Origin: Vibrio celticus | GTDB taxonomy: Bacteria; Pseudomonadota; Gammaproteobacteria; Enterobacterales; Vibrionaceae | Reading direction: 5' to 3' | NCBI RefSeq assembly: GCF_024347335.1 | Contig: NZ_AP025463.1 | Location: forward strand, 1,736,001-1,800,000 | Length of the DNA stretch: 64,000 nucleotides | Shown: one piece after another, positions 8,066 through 18,252 of the stretch | How positions within the stretch are numbered: position 1 is the stretch's first letter | How the letters are laid out: every line of letters begins with the position of its first letter | The notes under the pieces: model-generated | What the model was told of the DNA's origin: nothing | Databases searched by the model: none | The model's input: the letters and a program-made list of their open reading frames with translations, nothing else | Program-made: the position numbers and the translations under genes

Positions 8066-9436
8066 CTAGCGAGAACTAAATTCTAACTGAACGTCATCGT
8101 CCTGCTTGTGCATCCAGTGTAGACGCATACCTAGCATAATCGCTGCGGATGTGAGACCGACGATGAAACCAATCCAGAAGCCGTGCGCACCCATAGGTTC
8201 AACAATCCAATCTTTCATACCCAAGATGTAGCCGATAGGAAGACCAAGCAACCAGTAAGCCACAAAGGTGATGTTGAAGATTGAACGCATGTCTTTGTAG
8301 CCACGCAGAGCACCCGCCGCGATAACTTGGATGGCGTCAGTACATTGATAAACCGCCGCGAACAACAGCAACTGCATTGCAACGGTAATTACCGCGGTGT
8401 TCTTTGTGTAAAGTAATGCAACCTGTTCTCTGAACAGGACCGTTAACGCCGCTGTCATTAAGGCTGTCACTAAACCAACAATGATACCCACGTGTGTCGC
8501 GATCTTCGCACCTTCGGTGTTGTTTTCGCCCAACTTATGCCCGACACGAATACTCACGGCTGCACCGATACTCATTGGAATCATGAAAACCAGCGAAGAG
8601 AAGTTGATCGCGACTTGGTGAGCGGCAACAATCAATGAACCTAATGGTGCAACTAACAGAGAAACCACCGCGAACAGGGTTACCTCGAAGAAGATAGCGG
8701 CCGCCACTGGGAAACCAAGTCTAAACAGACGAATTTGAGCTTTAAGTTGCGGCTTATGGAACGTACCGAAAATATTGATTTTCGCCAAACGCTTTGATGT
8801 TAAAACGTAAGCGAACAGCAGTGCAAACATCACCCAATATACGATAGCCGTTGCAACGCCACAGCCAACACCGCCCAGAGCAGGAGCACCAAGTTTTCCG
8901 TATACGAACATCCAGTTAAGCGGGATGTTTAATAGTAAGCCAATAAAACCAATCACCATCGCAGGCTTAGTTAAAGACATACCATCGGTAAAGCTTCGCA
9001 ATGTTTGGAACAATAAAAATGCGGGTACAGCAAACATCACCGCATTCATATAGCCGATGGTCTTTTCTGCCATGAGTTGTTCAATGTCCATCCACTCCAA
9101 TATCAATTGCGTCTGGAACAGTACGCCAATGATTGGAAGGGAAATGACGAGTGCTAAAAACGCACCTTGTTGAATCTCAAATGGAATTTTCACTTGTCGA
9201 CCAGAACCATTCAGTTGTGCAACGACAGGAACCAACGCCATCAATAGACCGACACCAAATAAGATTGATGGTAGCCAGATACTTGCTGCAATAGAAACCG
9301 CTGCCATATCGATAGCACTTACGCCACCGGCCATTACGGTATCAACAAAACCCATCCCAGTTTGTGCAACAGATGCGATCAATACTGGGGTCGCAAGTTT
9401 GATTAGATTCGAGGATTCTTCTTTGTAACGATGCAC
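8066..9436 (-). CDS. norM: MATE-family Na+-coupled multidrug efflux pump NorM
   Basis: 456 residues starting at a GTG (VHRYKEESSNLIKLA), chosen because GGAG lies six bases upstream and because it matches the known Vibrio NorM start. Twelve membrane helices are apparent. The sequence closely resembles V. cholerae NorM as I recall it, including PVLIASVAQTGMGFVDT, AAVSIAASIWLPS and the C-terminal DDVQLEF. It exports cationic drugs such as fluoroquinolones and ethidium in exchange for Na+ or H+. It diverges from the riboflavin synthase gene, the same arrangement as mdtK/ribE in E. coli. An upstream in-frame extension to 9550 exists but lacks family similarity. Confidence 0.92.
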   Translation of the reverse strand: MHRYKEESSNLIKLATPVLIASVAQTGMGFVDTVMAGGVSAIDMAAVSIAASIWLPSILFGVGLLMALVPVVAQLNGSGRQVKIPFEIQQGAFLALVISLPIIGVLFQTQLILEWMDIEQLMAEKTIGYMNAVMFAVPAFLLFQTLRSFTDGMSLTKPAMVIGFIGLLLNIPLNWMFVYGKLGAPALGGVGCGVATAIVYWVMFALLFAYVLTSKRLAKINIFGTFHKPQLKAQIRLFRLGFPVAAAIFFEVTLFAVVSLLVAPLGSLIVAAHQVAINFSSLVFMIPMSIGAAVSIRVGHKLGENNTEGAKIATHVGIIVGLVTALMTAALTVLFREQVALLYTKNTAVITVAMQLLLFAAVYQCTDAIQVIAAGALRGYKDMRSIFNITFVAYWLLGLPIGYILGMKDWIVEPMGAHGFWIGFIVGLTSAAIMLGMRLHWMHKQDDDVQLEFSSR

Positions 9437-9597
9437 AAACAACTCCAAATAAGAGGGAAAATTAGAATAATAGTGTAGGAAAGGACATTCTGAAGGAATC
9501 AGAGACAATGATCTTAAGCTTCCACTGGACGAATCATAAAGAAATGTCACAATAACTGCTATGAAAAACTGTTATCAGAATGCTAAATAGGAATCTT

Positions 9598-10206
9598 ATG
9601 TTTACAGGTATCGTTCAAGGCATGGCAACTCTGGTTGCTATAAACAAAAAAGAGTTGTTTCAAACTCATACCATTGAGTTAACTGACGAAATGGTTGAAG
9701 GGTTAGCAATTGGTGCTTCAGTAGCTCATAACGGTTGTTGCTTAACGGTAACGGAAATTTCAGGCAATCAGATTGCTTTTGATTTAATGCAAGCCACATT
9801 GCGATTGACGAACTTGGGCCAGCTGAATGTTGGTGACAAAGTGAATGTTGAGCGTGCAGCAAAGTTTGGTGACGAAATTGGCGGGCATAGCATGTCTGGC
9901 CACATTACTCTGATGGCTAATCTCGTTGATGTGATTAAGACAGAAAACAACCGCACGCTTTGGTTTGAGCTGCCTCAAGAATCAATGAAGTATGTGTTGA
10001 GCAAGGGCTACATCGGCGTTGATGGTTGTTCATTGACGATTGGTGAAGTGGAAGAGAACCGTTTCTCTGTTCACCTGATCCCAGAAACGCTGAATCGTAC
10101 TCTGTTTGGCGGACGTGAAGTAGGTGACCAAGTAAACATTGAGTTTGATCCTCAAACACAAGCGATTGTTGATACTGTTGAACGCGTACTAGCAAACCAG
10201 AAATAG
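9598..10206 (+). CDS. ribE: Riboflavin synthase alpha chain
   Basis: 202 residues starting [12 protein letters not shown], with two lumazine-binding half-domains (about 1-95 and 96-190). The half-repeats carry [10 protein letters not shown] and [11 protein letters not shown], and the linker reads GGHSMSGHI. It dismutates two 6,7-dimethyl-8-ribityllumazine molecules to riboflavin. Sequence and neighbour (divergent norM) match E. coli ribE (also called ribC). Vibrios often hold a second riboflavin synthase in a rib operon elsewhere; I cannot see that here. ATG 9598 has AGGA seven bases upstream. No FMN riboswitch is apparent in the short leader. Confidence 0.93.
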   Translation: MFTGIVQGMATLVAINKKELFQTHTIELTDEMVEGLAIGASVAHNGCCLTVTEISGNQIAFDLMQATLRLTNLGQLNVGDKVNVERAAKFGDEIGGHSMSGHITLMANLVDVIKTENNRTLWFELPQESMKYVLSKGYIGVDGCSLTIGEVEENRFSVHLIPETLNRTLFGGREVGDQVNIEFDPQTQAIVDTVERVLANQK

Positions 10207-10269
10207 TAGTAGCTGTTTATCAATAGCATTTGCCTAAAAAGCGATGACTAAGTAAAAGTCGAAGACATT

Positions 10270-10297
10270 AAAAAAGAGCACATTGAGTGCTCTTTTT
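10270..10297 (+). terminator. Intrinsic terminator after ribE
   Basis: Stem AAAAAGAGCAC / GTGCTCTTTTT with a five-base loop and U-tract, 65 bases past the ribE stop. It may also serve the leftward CPXCG gene. Confidence 0.85.
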
Positions 10298-10391
10298 CTA
10301 TTTGTGTGTATTTGCGTTTTTCTAGGCTAGCCTCAAAATCGAGGGTAGCTCTAAAAAGAAGTGTAGATCCAACTCGACAAGAGAGTAGGTG

Positions 10392-10595
10392 TTAGAAGAC
10401 TTGTTCGTCGTCTGCATCAATCGAGAGATTAATCCTGTCTCTTACTTCATCTACCTGCATGTCGAGGTGAATGGCATTGCAACATGCTGGGCAATCGTCA
10501 TAAAAATCTTGGCTCCCATTAGAAGCATCAAGCGTTATGCTGATGGCATGCCCACAGTGGGGGCAGGAGACATGTTTCTCTGTGTATTTATGCAT
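10392..10595 (-). CDS. CPXCG-motif small cysteine-rich protein
   Basis: 67 residues with two zinc-ribbon-like knuckles: CPHCG near residue 11 and CPACC near residue 35. This matches the conserved small family named for its CPXCG motif (Cys_rich_CPXCG). The tail is acidic (DEVRDRINLSIDADDEQVF). GAGGAGAATT precedes the ATG. Function is not known; zinc binding and a nucleic-acid or protein-adaptor role are inferred from the cysteine spacing only. It is about 90 bases downstream of the fructosamine-kinase gene and could be cotranscribed with it. Confidence 0.8.
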   Translation of the reverse strand: MHKYTEKHVSCPHCGHAISITLDASNGSQDFYDDCPACCNAIHLDMQVDEVRDRINLSIDADDEQVF

Positions 10596-10687
10596 CGCGA
10601 ATTCTCCTCACTGTAACTTGTCTCAATCGTAGTCGCTTTATAGACCGCAGTAGCTTTATAGAACGACTTAGCTCGCTATGATTGGTA

Positions 10688-11554
10688 TTAAACGGCCTGT
10701 ATCTTCTGAATGCATGCTTCAGTTTGTGCTAAATATTCGCCGCCAAATTGATTGCAGTGGTTAAGAAGATGGTACAAGTTGTAAATGTCTTTCCGATCAG
10801 TATAGCCAACGTCGAGTGGATTGACGCTCTGGTAACCTTCATAAAACTCTTTTGGAAATCCTTCAAACAATTCCGTTAATGCCAAATCGCATTCATGATC
10901 GCCCCAATAACAAGCCGGGTCATAACAGATTGGCCCAAAGGCTGAATTTGCTACATTGCCATTCCAAAGATCCCCATGAAGCAAAGAAGGGCGAGGGTTG
11001 TGGCCAGCAAGACGCATATTCACCACATCAACGATGTCATCAATATCACCAAACTCGATGCCTTTCTCTTTGAGCAGTTGCAGTTGGAAACCAATGCGTT
11101 GCTCGGAGAAAAAGCGACCCCATTTCTTATGCCAAGGGTTGGGTTGAAGTGTGCTGCCGATATAGTTGTCTTGGTCGCAACCAAACTCTTTTTGCTCGCC
11201 CCATTGATGTAGTTGCGCAAGCTGAACGCCGAAATCGAAGCTATTGTTGCCCGTCTCAAGCGGTTTGGTCGGCAAGTAATTCAGAATAATGAACGAGCAC
11301 TCTTTGGTTTTGCCAATAAGCACCAACTCAGGAACGTAAACAGTGGAGGTTTCTCTTAACAAGCGTAAGTTCTCAGCTTCAATTTCAAACTTAGGTAAAA
11401 ATTCTCGCTGATTCACTTTCACAAAGTAACGTTCATTACCATCGCTGATCATATAGCAATCGTTAATGTCGCCACCAGAAACCTTGGTACGTTCAGTAAT
11501 CTGAAAGTTAAATAGAAGAGTATCTGAAAGTTGTTGAGAAATGGCCTGCCACAT
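10688..11554 (-). CDS. Fructosamine kinase family protein
   Basis: 288 residues of the fructosamine/ketosamine-3-kinase family, an aminoglycoside-phosphotransferase-like fold. Visible motifs are the nucleotide lysine in YFVKVN (K46), the catalytic loop LLHGDLWNGN (D195) and the metal motif DPACYWGDHECDLA. The family phosphorylates sugar adducts on amino groups, leading to their removal (protein deglycation). Length is normal for the bacterial enzymes. It is a soluble cytoplasmic protein. The bacterial physiological substrate (ribulosamine or erythrulosamine on proteins) is not proven here. Confidence 0.87.
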   Translation of the reverse strand: MWQAISQQLSDTLLFNFQITERTKVSGGDINDCYMISDGNERYFVKVNQREFLPKFEIEAENLRLLRETSTVYVPELVLIGKTKECSFIILNYLPTKPLETGNNSFDFGVQLAQLHQWGEQKEFGCDQDNYIGSTLQPNPWHKKWGRFFSEQRIGFQLQLLKEKGIEFGDIDDIVDVVNMRLAGHNPRPSLLHGDLWNGNVANSAFGPICYDPACYWGDHECDLALTELFEGFPKEFYEGYQSVNPLDVGYTDRKDIYNLYHLLNHCNQFGGEYLAQTEACIQKIQAV

Positions 11555-12139
11555 AGGAAATCCTCAAAGACTGAAAGTTAAAAAGATTGAAGGTTAGAAA
11601 TACTGTTTGTTTAATAGCAATAGTTTAGGATAAATCTGAACAATTTATAGACGCACTGGTCAATGTTCTTGGCTCTTCTTCATCTTACGCAGAATCAATT
11701 GGCCGAATTGTGAACTCGAACTGATTCAAGCTCTTTGAAATACAAACATAAATTGAAAACCTGACGTGATGAAATAGTTTGGAACTGGTCTCACAATCGA
11801 AACGGTTTTGAACGCCACAAACTGGAAAAGAGGTTTGAGCTTGTTATTGTCTAGCGACTAAATCAAATGAGCTTTTAGAGTAAGTTGAAAGGGCTATTGT
11901 TAACTGGCGCAATACTTTGCTTCAAAGTTTGTCTTACACTTCTTTAGCGTGAATTTACTTATGTCGTAAATAGGCAGGTATACCACATAAAGCTATATCG
12001 ATTTAATTTTAAGCTGAAATACTAACTAGGATCATTTAAATGCGGTTTTGGGCAATAAAGTGATGACAAATAGCTTCATTTACATAGTATTAGGCAAGTA
12101 CGTATTAATCTGCTCTAGAGCTTAAAACGGAGAATTATT
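11555..12139. other. Non-coding gap before the DUF3802 gene
   Basis: About 585 bases with no credible gene, tRNA or repeat. It must hold the leftward promoter for the fructosamine-kinase gene and the rightward promoter for the DUF3802 gene. A sigma-54-like sequence at 11905-11921 is mis-spaced by one base and was rejected. Confidence 0.5.
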
Positions 12140-12484
12140 GTGGTTGTAGAAACCGATGGCTATTTGGCTTTAATCGAGCACCTGTCATTCAACCTTGATG
12201 TGTTTACTAATAGTAATGGTGATACTGGAAACGAAAGTGTCGAAGATATTGTTACCGACATGATTTCAACGAACATCATGGCTATTTTCGAGCAAAACCC
12301 AGAGTTGCATTCGAGCGTTCGTTTTCAGCTTTTGAAAGAAGCCGATGCCGTAGTAGCGGATCTTGGTGAAGTATTAGCGGGTGTTTGGGCTAAGAAAGCG
12401 ACTAACGAACAAATTGTATTTCTTGATGAATATATCGCGTTAGTGAAGAACCTGTTTGATACGGCTGTTGCTAAATACGACTAG
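12140..12484 (+). CDS. DUF3802 family protein
   Basis: 114 residues, acidic and predicted all-helical (for example SVRFQLLKEADAVVADLGEVLAG), starting at a GTG with GGAGA six bases upstream. It matches the DUF3802 family found in vibrios and relatives. No enzyme motif, signal peptide or membrane segment is visible. Its function is unknown and its neighbours (a NlpC lipoprotein convergent on the right) do not suggest one. Confidence 0.8.
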   Translation: MVVETDGYLALIEHLSFNLDVFTNSNGDTGNESVEDIVTDMISTNIMAIFEQNPELHSSVRFQLLKEADAVVADLGEVLAGVWAKKATNEQIVFLDEYIALVKNLFDTAVAKYD

Positions 12485-12571
12485 CTATTCGCGTATCACT
12501 CTAAAATGGTAAAAGGCGTTTAAGCCGTAACGTTTCATGTTATGTCGTTCAGCGGTGAATCTTTTGAATCG

Positions 12572-13057
12572 CTATAAACGCCTAAAGTGCCAAAACTTGG
12601 AAGCCCAGTATGGGTTATCTAACCTAGAAATAATGACACCTTTCGATGTAGAAGCATGTAGGAATTGATTATTTCCTAAGTAAACGCCTACATGTCGCAC
12701 CGTCATCGAAGTCTTGAAAAACACCAAATCACCGCTTGTCGCTTCCCCATAAGCAATTTCTTTTCCCTTTTTACTTTGGTCTTTTGTGGTTCTTGGTAGG
12801 GCTTGTTGAGTCGCATTTTGCACGGCGATTTGAACAAAAGCAGAGCAATCTATACCTCGAAATGATGTCCCACCGAAATGGTATGGCACACCTTTCCACT
12901 GTTCATACACGCTCATATAAGCGTTTGTAGTCAATTGTTCTGACTTTGATAAGGGTTTCTGTGCGGTTTGACTAAGCTGAGAAGGCGATGGTGACGAGCT
13001 ACAAGCAGCCAATGTTGCTAAAGTTATTGTAACTACAGCCATTTTTCTGATTTTCAT
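12572..13057 (-). CDS. NlpC/P60 family outer-membrane lipoprotein hydrolase
   Basis: 161 residues starting MKIRKMAVV; an upstream in-frame ATG at 13075 is less likely because it breaks the signal peptide. The lipobox is LAAC with acylated C19. The NlpC/P60 catalytic triad is visible: C71 in GIDCSAF, H122 in RHVGVYL and H134 in QFLHAS. Such proteins are peptidoglycan D,L-endopeptidases cutting cross-links, like E. coli MepS or NlpC. The mature N-terminus is a short serine/proline linker. The gene appears monocistronic. Confidence 0.88.
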   Translation of the reverse strand: MKIRKMAVVTITLATLAACSSSPSPSQLSQTAQKPLSKSEQLTTNAYMSVYEQWKGVPYHFGGTSFRGIDCSAFVQIAVQNATQQALPRTTKDQSKKGKEIAYGEATSGDLVFFKTSMTVRHVGVYLGNNQFLHASTSKGVIISRLDNPYWASKFWHFRRL

Positions 13058-13161
13058 ATGTAACTCTTCTGACAAAAAACTGAAATAAAAACGTCATCAA
13101 GGACTTCTAGTATACGACCTAACTTAAGGATATCTCTTTTCGTAGTCAAACTGGATTTCAC

Positions 13162-15207
13162 ATGCCCGACACAAATTTATCAATAAAACCCTCACGTTAT
13201 ACATTCTCGCTCATTCAAACCGTCACTGCTGTATTTATTTCCATTCTTTTACTTGTTAGTTTTTTATCAATGGTTAGCATTCGGGGCGTTGAACGGGTCG
13301 GGGGACATTTTGATGCACTCTCGGAACAAGCATTACCCCTTGCTCTACATAATGCCGAATTAACGCAAAGCGTATTAGAACAAGTAAAACTTCTCACTTA
13401 CAGCACCCAATCAACCGACTTAGACACACTGAATGCCACAAGGGGCTCAATTGACCAACTCGCGACAGAGAGCAATACCACGCTAGAGGAACTCCTTTTT
13501 ATCTCCCAATCTTTTCCTGATGCAATCTCTTTAGAGCAACAACAAAACCTTGTCGATGACATGGCGCAACTGCAAGCTATGACCAACACGGTACTGCTGG
13601 CGCAGATTGAGATTCAAAGTAAGCAAAATCTGATCGACAGTAAAATGGGCGAGTTCCGTTATGGCGTTGGGTCTATCGGACCAGAAATGAATAGAATCAG
13701 CTCATTCTTGGTTGAAGACAACCCAGAAGCGAGCGATGCAGCGAACCGATTTACATCCAGCGCGTCTGCTATGGCGAACACCTTCTTGATGCTGATGATG
13801 CAATCTGACATTGATAAAGCACAAGACGAATACCGTCAATTGAGAAACCGAATCGCAGGCCTTAACTTGGCTTACAGCGATTTTGCCGATTGGCACCCAG
13901 ACATCGCTGAGTTCGCGAGCTTGACGGCGCCTTACGAGATGGTGAAAGAAGGCTTTACCGAAGAAGGCGTAATCAAACAAATCCTCTTGAAACTCGAACT
14001 GGTTCAGCAGCAAGAGCAGAACTTAACGCAAGTCATTAACTTAGCTAACACCGTCATTAGCACTTTGAATCAGCTGTCATCTACCGCTTCCCACCTGATT
14101 GATGAAAGTGAACTGATTGTAAATCAAACCATCACCAATATTGATCGTGTGTTGTTTATCAGCGGGCTAGTGATTGCCGTAATCATTGTGATTTCATGGT
14201 TCGTGTTACGCCGTTGGATGAATAAAGGGCTTAAAAACATAACTCAACAGTTGAGTTCACTGGCAGATCATGACTTCTCTAAACAGAGCGAATTGCTTGG
14301 GCCGTTAGAGCTACAAGTTATTACTTCAAAACTCAATACGGTCGTTGATTCCACAGCTGATTCGGTTCGTTTGGTCACGCGCAACTGTGAAACGCTTTAC
14401 CAAACCGCTGAAGTAAGCCACGACGCTGCAGAGCAAACCAATTCGAGCTTGAACGAACAGAACGAATCACTTCAGAATATGATCACCACAATTACTGAAC
14501 TAGAAGCATCGATTGGTGAGATAGCTCGTATCTCAAACGCATCGAACGACGATGCACAAATAGCAGAAGATGAGTCAGTGAATGGCAGCCAAGTGGTTGG
14601 CCTCAACCAACAACGATTACAAGCGCTTGAGCAATCTCTTAGCATGAGTGAAGAGTCTATGGCTGACTTGGATGGTCGAGTGAAACAGATTCGTGAAATG
14701 GTCGATATGATCAGTGGTATCGCTGAAAATACCAACTTATTGGCACTGAACGCTGCGATAGAAGCGGCGCGAGCAGGTGAACAAGGTCGAGGTTTTGCGG
14801 TAGTTGCAGACGAAGTGCGTAAATTGGCGAGCGGCACGTCCCAGCAAACCACCAATATTCGTAGCATGATGAACGAACTAGTCGCGGCAGCCGATCGCTC
14901 ACGTGCTTCTGTAACGGAATCGAGAAGTGAGATGGCCAGTGCACTGCAAACCAGTGGCGATGTAAGACAGGCCTTCGAGAAAATTGAATTCGCGGTGAGC
15001 CAGATCAAAGGTCGTGTTGAGCAAATCATGGTGGCTACCGAAGAACAAGCTCGTGCGACTGTCGATGTAACCCATTCAATCACCCGAGTATCTGAGCAGG
15101 GCGAGAATACTAAGCTGCAACTTGAATCTATGATCGAGAGTTCAGAGCAAGTCGGAGAGATAGCAGGGCACCAACAAGCTATGCTTCATAAGTACGTTTT
15201 AAAGTAA
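13162..15207 (+). CDS. Methyl-accepting chemotaxis protein with long helical sensor domain
   Basis: 681 residues. TM1 lies around 16-36 and TM2 around 330-352, leaving a roughly 290-residue helical periplasmic region that resembles the helical bimodular type rather than a Cache fold. HAMP follows, then the cytoplasmic coiled coil with the conserved hairpin tip [22 protein letters not shown] (from about residue 513). Methylation helices flank it. The ligand is unknown. No CheW pentapeptide tether is seen at the C-terminus. The gene is alone and ends at a terminator shared with the convergent desaturase-like gene. Confidence 0.88.
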   Translation: MPDTNLSIKPSRYTFSLIQTVTAVFISILLLVSFLSMVSIRGVERVGGHFDALSEQALPLALHNAELTQSVLEQVKLLTYSTQSTDLDTLNATRGSIDQLATESNTTLEELLFISQSFPDAISLEQQQNLVDDMAQLQAMTNTVLLAQIEIQSKQNLIDSKMGEFRYGVGSIGPEMNRISSFLVEDNPEASDAANRFTSSASAMANTFLMLMMQSDIDKAQDEYRQLRNRIAGLNLAYSDFADWHPDIAEFASLTAPYEMVKEGFTEEGVIKQILLKLELVQQQEQNLTQVINLANTVISTLNQLSSTASHLIDESELIVNQTITNIDRVLFISGLVIAVIIVISWFVLRRWMNKGLKNITQQLSSLADHDFSKQSELLGPLELQVITSKLNTVVDSTADSVRLVTRNCETLYQTAEVSHDAAEQTNSSLNEQNESLQNMITTITELEASIGEIARISNASNDDAQIAEDESVNGSQVVGLNQQRLQALEQSLSMSEESMADLDGRVKQIREMVDMISGIAENTNLLALNAAIEAARAGEQGRGFAVVADEVRKLASGTSQQTTNIRSMMNELVAAADRSRASVTESRSEMASALQTSGDVRQAFEKIEFAVSQIKGRVEQIMVATEEQARATVDVTHSITRVSEQGENTKLQLESMIESSEQVGEIAGHQQAMLHKYVLK

Positions 15208-15297
15208 ACGAGCGTGCTGAAATAAACGAGCGTACTGAGTTAAGCCAAACAGCACAAGAGTTGAAGCACTAGCTGTTTTATAATTCTATCGATACAG

Positions 15298-15337
15298 AAA
15301 CGCCCTTAAATTATCACATGAATCTAAGGGCGTTTTG
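15298..15337. terminator. Intrinsic terminator after the chemoreceptor gene
   Basis: Stem AAACGCCCTTA / TAAGGGCGTTT with a 16-base loop and T-rich flank. It lies between convergent genes and can act both ways. Confidence 0.75.
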
Positions 15338-15396
15338 TTTTCGGATTAAGCTAAGGTTGGTCTCAATATAATCTTGAGACTCAACCGAATTCGAAC

Positions 15397-16200
15397 CTAA
15401 TCTTTCGTTGTCGGGAATCGTGCAAATGGCTGACGCAACATTAAATCTAGCCGTTGCTCTTTACCATCTTGAATCTCGGGAACACCAATATGCACCTTAT
15501 CATGGCCAAGCTTGGGTTGGGCGCGGTAAGTCTTAAACCAGATGTCCCACACAGATAAAAAGAAACCAAAGTTTGAATGGGTTTCTTTCACAATGACCGA
15601 GTGATGAACGCGGTGCATGTCGGGTGTCACAATCACTTTTCTTAATAGCTTATCGAACCATAGCGGAAGACGTGCATTGCTATGGTTAAACATCGCGCTC
15701 GCATTAAGAACAATTTCAAAGATCACGACAGCAATGACAGGCACACCAAGTGCGATCACCAAGCTCACTTTGATGAGCATTGAAAGAATCATCTCAATAG
15801 GGTGAAAGCGCGTTCCGGTTGTGACATCAATATCGAGGTCCGCATGGTGAACTCGATGTAGCTTCCACAACCAAGGAACACGGTGAAACACCAAGTGCTG
15901 TAGGTAAATGGCACAATCCAACAGCAACACACAGATCAGAATGGTGAGCTCTTTCGGAAGTGACAGGGTATTGAACAGACCCCATTGGTTTTCTTGTGCG
16001 ATAAGCGCCGCTTGGAATGCTGCGATAGGAATTAGAGTGGCTAATAGAAAGCTGTTCAAAGCAACCAACGCAAAGTTATTACCCCAACGAAACCATTTGC
16101 TTTGAGTCAGTGTTTTACGCGGAAAACGGTATTCCCAAAGCGCACACAATCCAAAAACGACAATAAAACAAACTAGGCGAAGCAGTGATGGGTCTTGCAT
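15397..16200 (-). CDS. Sterol desaturase/fatty acid hydroxylase superfamily membrane protein
   Basis: 267 residues starting MQDPSLLRLV; this ATG has AAGGA six bases upstream, better than the in-frame ATG at 16218. Four or more membrane helices are visible. The di-iron histidine boxes are HLVFH, HRVHH (in WKLHRVHHAD) and a second HRVHH near residue 195, so the three-box pattern is complete. The superfamily performs O2-dependent hydroxylation or desaturation of lipids. Substrate is unknown; bacterial members act on diverse lipids. It is divergent from the DTW gene by about 75 bases. Confidence 0.85.
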   Translation of the reverse strand: MQDPSLLRLVCFIVVFGLCALWEYRFPRKTLTQSKWFRWGNNFALVALNSFLLATLIPIAAFQAALIAQENQWGLFNTLSLPKELTILICVLLLDCAIYLQHLVFHRVPWLWKLHRVHHADLDIDVTTGTRFHPIEMILSMLIKVSLVIALGVPVIAVVIFEIVLNASAMFNHSNARLPLWFDKLLRKVIVTPDMHRVHHSVIVKETHSNFGFFLSVWDIWFKTYRAQPKLGHDKVHIGVPEIQDGKEQRLDLMLRQPFARFPTTKD

Positions 16201-16274
16201 GGGAATTCCTTCTATCATTCTAAGGACACTGTAAGTACAATCGTGCCACTTTTCTAGAGTTATCGTTATTGTCC

Positions 16275-17015
16275 ATGAGAATCCACGCTTTTCACCGTTT
16301 ATATCAACATCGTTTATCCATTGCTACCAAACCGTTTAATGCGCGCGGGTGTAAAGTCGTGCGATGTGAATTCTGTAAAATCAAACAAGACAGCTGTATC
16401 TGTGAGCATCAACCTAACGTTGATACGAACGTCGCAACTATGTTGATCTTGTCAGACAACGAAATCTTAAAACCAAGTAACACTGGCCGTTTGATTGTTG
16501 ATACGGTTAAAGACAGTTACGCCTACCTTTGGCATCGTACTGAGCCAAATCAAGAGATGTTGGATGTCCTCAAAGATGACAAATACCAACCTGTGATCGT
16601 ATTCCCTGAAGACTATACCGACGACAAATCGCGCGTGGTTGCAGACCTTGGTGAGATGCGAGATTCGAACAAGACGTTGCTGCTGATCTTTATTGATGGC
16701 AGTTGGCGTGAAGCGCGACGTATCTTCCGTCGTTCAGAGTATCTGCAAGACTTACCTGTGTTGTCGATTGAACCAGAATCAGTTTCGCAATACATGATGC
16801 GTAAGTCAGACAACGAACAACATCTTTCGACTGCAGAAGTGGCGAGCTTGGTTTTAAAACAGGCTGGTGAAGAGCAGGGCGCAAAAACTTTACAGCTGTG
16901 GTTTGAGACATTTCGCGAAAGCTACATGCTAAGTAAGACGCGTTATAAGTCCGATCCAACCAAACCAAGCCTGAACGCTTTCATAGAGCACACTAAAAAT
17001 GAGACGTCACTCTAA
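16275..17015 (+). CDS. DTW domain protein, probable tRNA-uridine aminocarboxypropyltransferase
   Basis: About 246 residues. An N-terminal cysteine cluster CEFCKIKQDSCICEH likely binds metal. The DTW-family signature appears as IDGSWREARRIF, and the downstream QYMMRKSDNEQHLSTAE segment matches the family pattern. The family includes TapT (YfiP), which makes acp3U47 in tRNA from SAM. I assign that role by family, not by site-specific residues. ATG 16275 is chosen over an upstream TTG at 16269; neither has a strong ribosome site. Other DTW proteins act on other RNAs, so the target is uncertain. Confidence 0.8.
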   Translation: MRIHAFHRLYQHRLSIATKPFNARGCKVVRCEFCKIKQDSCICEHQPNVDTNVATMLILSDNEILKPSNTGRLIVDTVKDSYAYLWHRTEPNQEMLDVLKDDKYQPVIVFPEDYTDDKSRVVADLGEMRDSNKTLLLIFIDGSWREARRIFRRSEYLQDLPVLSIEPESVSQYMMRKSDNEQHLSTAEVASLVLKQAGEEQGAKTLQLWFETFRESYMLSKTRYKSDPTKPSLNAFIEHTKNETSL

Positions 17016-17178
17016 CCTTTAACCGCTTTGTGCTGACTTGTTGTTCAAACAGATTCGAACACGAGATAAGTTTGTTATCCATCACGGTTTGTAGGGGGAG
17101 TGTTATGGATAATGCGTCCTAGATGTTTAATTTGAAAAATTTATTTGCCCGAATTTAGGGAAAAATTGGAGAGATTTC

Positions 17179-18087
17179 ATGTATTACGGCTTCGATGTTG
17201 GCGGCACAAAAATTGAATTTGGTGCGTTCAATGAAAAACTAGAGCGAGTAGCAACAGAACGCGTACCAACGCCTACTGAAGATTATCAATTGCTACTTGA
17301 TACGATTGCCGGTTTGGTGAAGAAGTACGACAGCGAATTTTCTTGCGAAGGTAAAATTGGTCTTGGTCTTCCTGGTATGGAAGATGCTGACGACGGCACA
17401 ATGCTGGTTGTTAACGTGCCAGCTTCAACGGGGAAACCACTACGTAAAGACCTAGAAGCGCTTATTGGTCGTAGTGTAAAAATTGAAAATGATGCGAACT
17501 GTTTTGCGCTTTCAGAAGCGTGGGATGACGAGCTTAAAGACGAACCATCAGTAGCTGGCTTAATTCTAGGTACTGGTTTCGGTGGCGGTTTAGTTTACGA
17601 AGGCAAAGTGTTCTCTGGTCGTAACCACGTTGCTGGTGAACTGGGCCATATGCGTCTTCCTATTGATGCTTGGTTCCACCTTGGCGACAACGCACCGTTA
17701 CTCGGTTGTGGTTGTGGCAAGAAAGGTTGTCTAGACAGCTACCTATCAGGTCGTGGCTTTGAATTGATTTACGAGCACTACTTCGGTGAGAAGAAGAAAG
17801 CGATCGAGATCATTCAAGCGTACAACGAAGGCGAAGCAAAAGCGGCTGAACACGTTGATCGTTTCATGGAGCTATTGGCTATCTGTTTCGCGAACCTGTT
17901 TACCGGTCTTGATCCACACGTAGTTGCATTGGGTGGCGGTCTTTCAAACTTCGAACTTATCTACGAAGAGATGCCAAAACGTATCCCTAAATACCTACTG
18001 TCTGTAGCGAAATGTCCAAAGATCATCAAAGCGAAGCACGGTGATTCAGGCGGCGTTCGTGGCGCTGCATTCCTTAACATTAAGTAA
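17179..18087 (+). CDS. nagK: N-acetyl-D-glucosamine kinase (ROK family)
   Basis: 302 residues of the ROK sugar-kinase family. The ATP-binding motif is [11 protein letters not shown] near the N-terminus, the catalytic aspartate is in ENDANCFA (D105), and the zinc site is H...[11 protein letters not shown]. The ELGHMRLP segment and overall sequence match NagK rather than fructokinase. It phosphorylates GlcNAc released from chitin or peptidoglycan turnover to GlcNAc-6-P. GGAGA precedes the ATG. The gene is monocistronic with a strong downstream terminator. Confidence 0.92.
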   Translation: MYYGFDVGGTKIEFGAFNEKLERVATERVPTPTEDYQLLLDTIAGLVKKYDSEFSCEGKIGLGLPGMEDADDGTMLVVNVPASTGKPLRKDLEALIGRSVKIENDANCFALSEAWDDELKDEPSVAGLILGTGFGGGLVYEGKVFSGRNHVAGELGHMRLPIDAWFHLGDNAPLLGCGCGKKGCLDSYLSGRGFELIYEHYFGEKKKAIEIIQAYNEGEAKAAEHVDRFMELLAICFANLFTGLDPHVVALGGGLSNFELIYEEMPKRIPKYLLSVAKCPKIIKAKHGDSGGVRGAAFLNIK

Positions 18088-18137
18088 TCGTGACTTAAGT
18101 TAAGCTCGCTAAGGTTAGATAGTAAAAAAGCACAAAT

Positions 18138-18176
18138 AAAAATGCCGCAATCTCGAAAGAGGTTGCGGCATTTTTT
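18138..18176. terminator. Intrinsic terminator after nagK
   Basis: Stem AAAATGCCGCAA / TTGCGGCATTTT with a 12-base partly paired loop and T-tract. It can serve both nagK and the convergent DUF2960 gene. Confidence 0.9.
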
Positions 18177-18252
18177 ATTGTTCAGTGTTTTCTTTAGCTC
18201 TTATATCTGACTGCAAACGAAAAGCTAGAGATAGGAAAAAGAGCCAGAGGGC

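Noticed and set aside
9437..9550. N-terminal extension of NorM
   Set aside because: The extra residues do not match known NorM proteins; the GTG at 9436 has a good ribosome site.
11905..11921. Sigma-54-like TGGCGCA...TTTGCT before the DUF3802 gene
   Set aside because: GG to GC spacing is 13 rather than 12, and sigma-54 promoters tolerate little spacing change.
12512..12582. AGGCGTTTA and TAAACGCCT inverted arms between DUF3802 and NlpC genes
   Set aside because: 53-base spacer and one arm inside coding sequence; no firm terminator geometry.
17141..17162. NagC-like operator upstream of nagK (TTTGCCCGAA)
   Set aside because: Only a short imperfect symmetry; too weak to report as a site.
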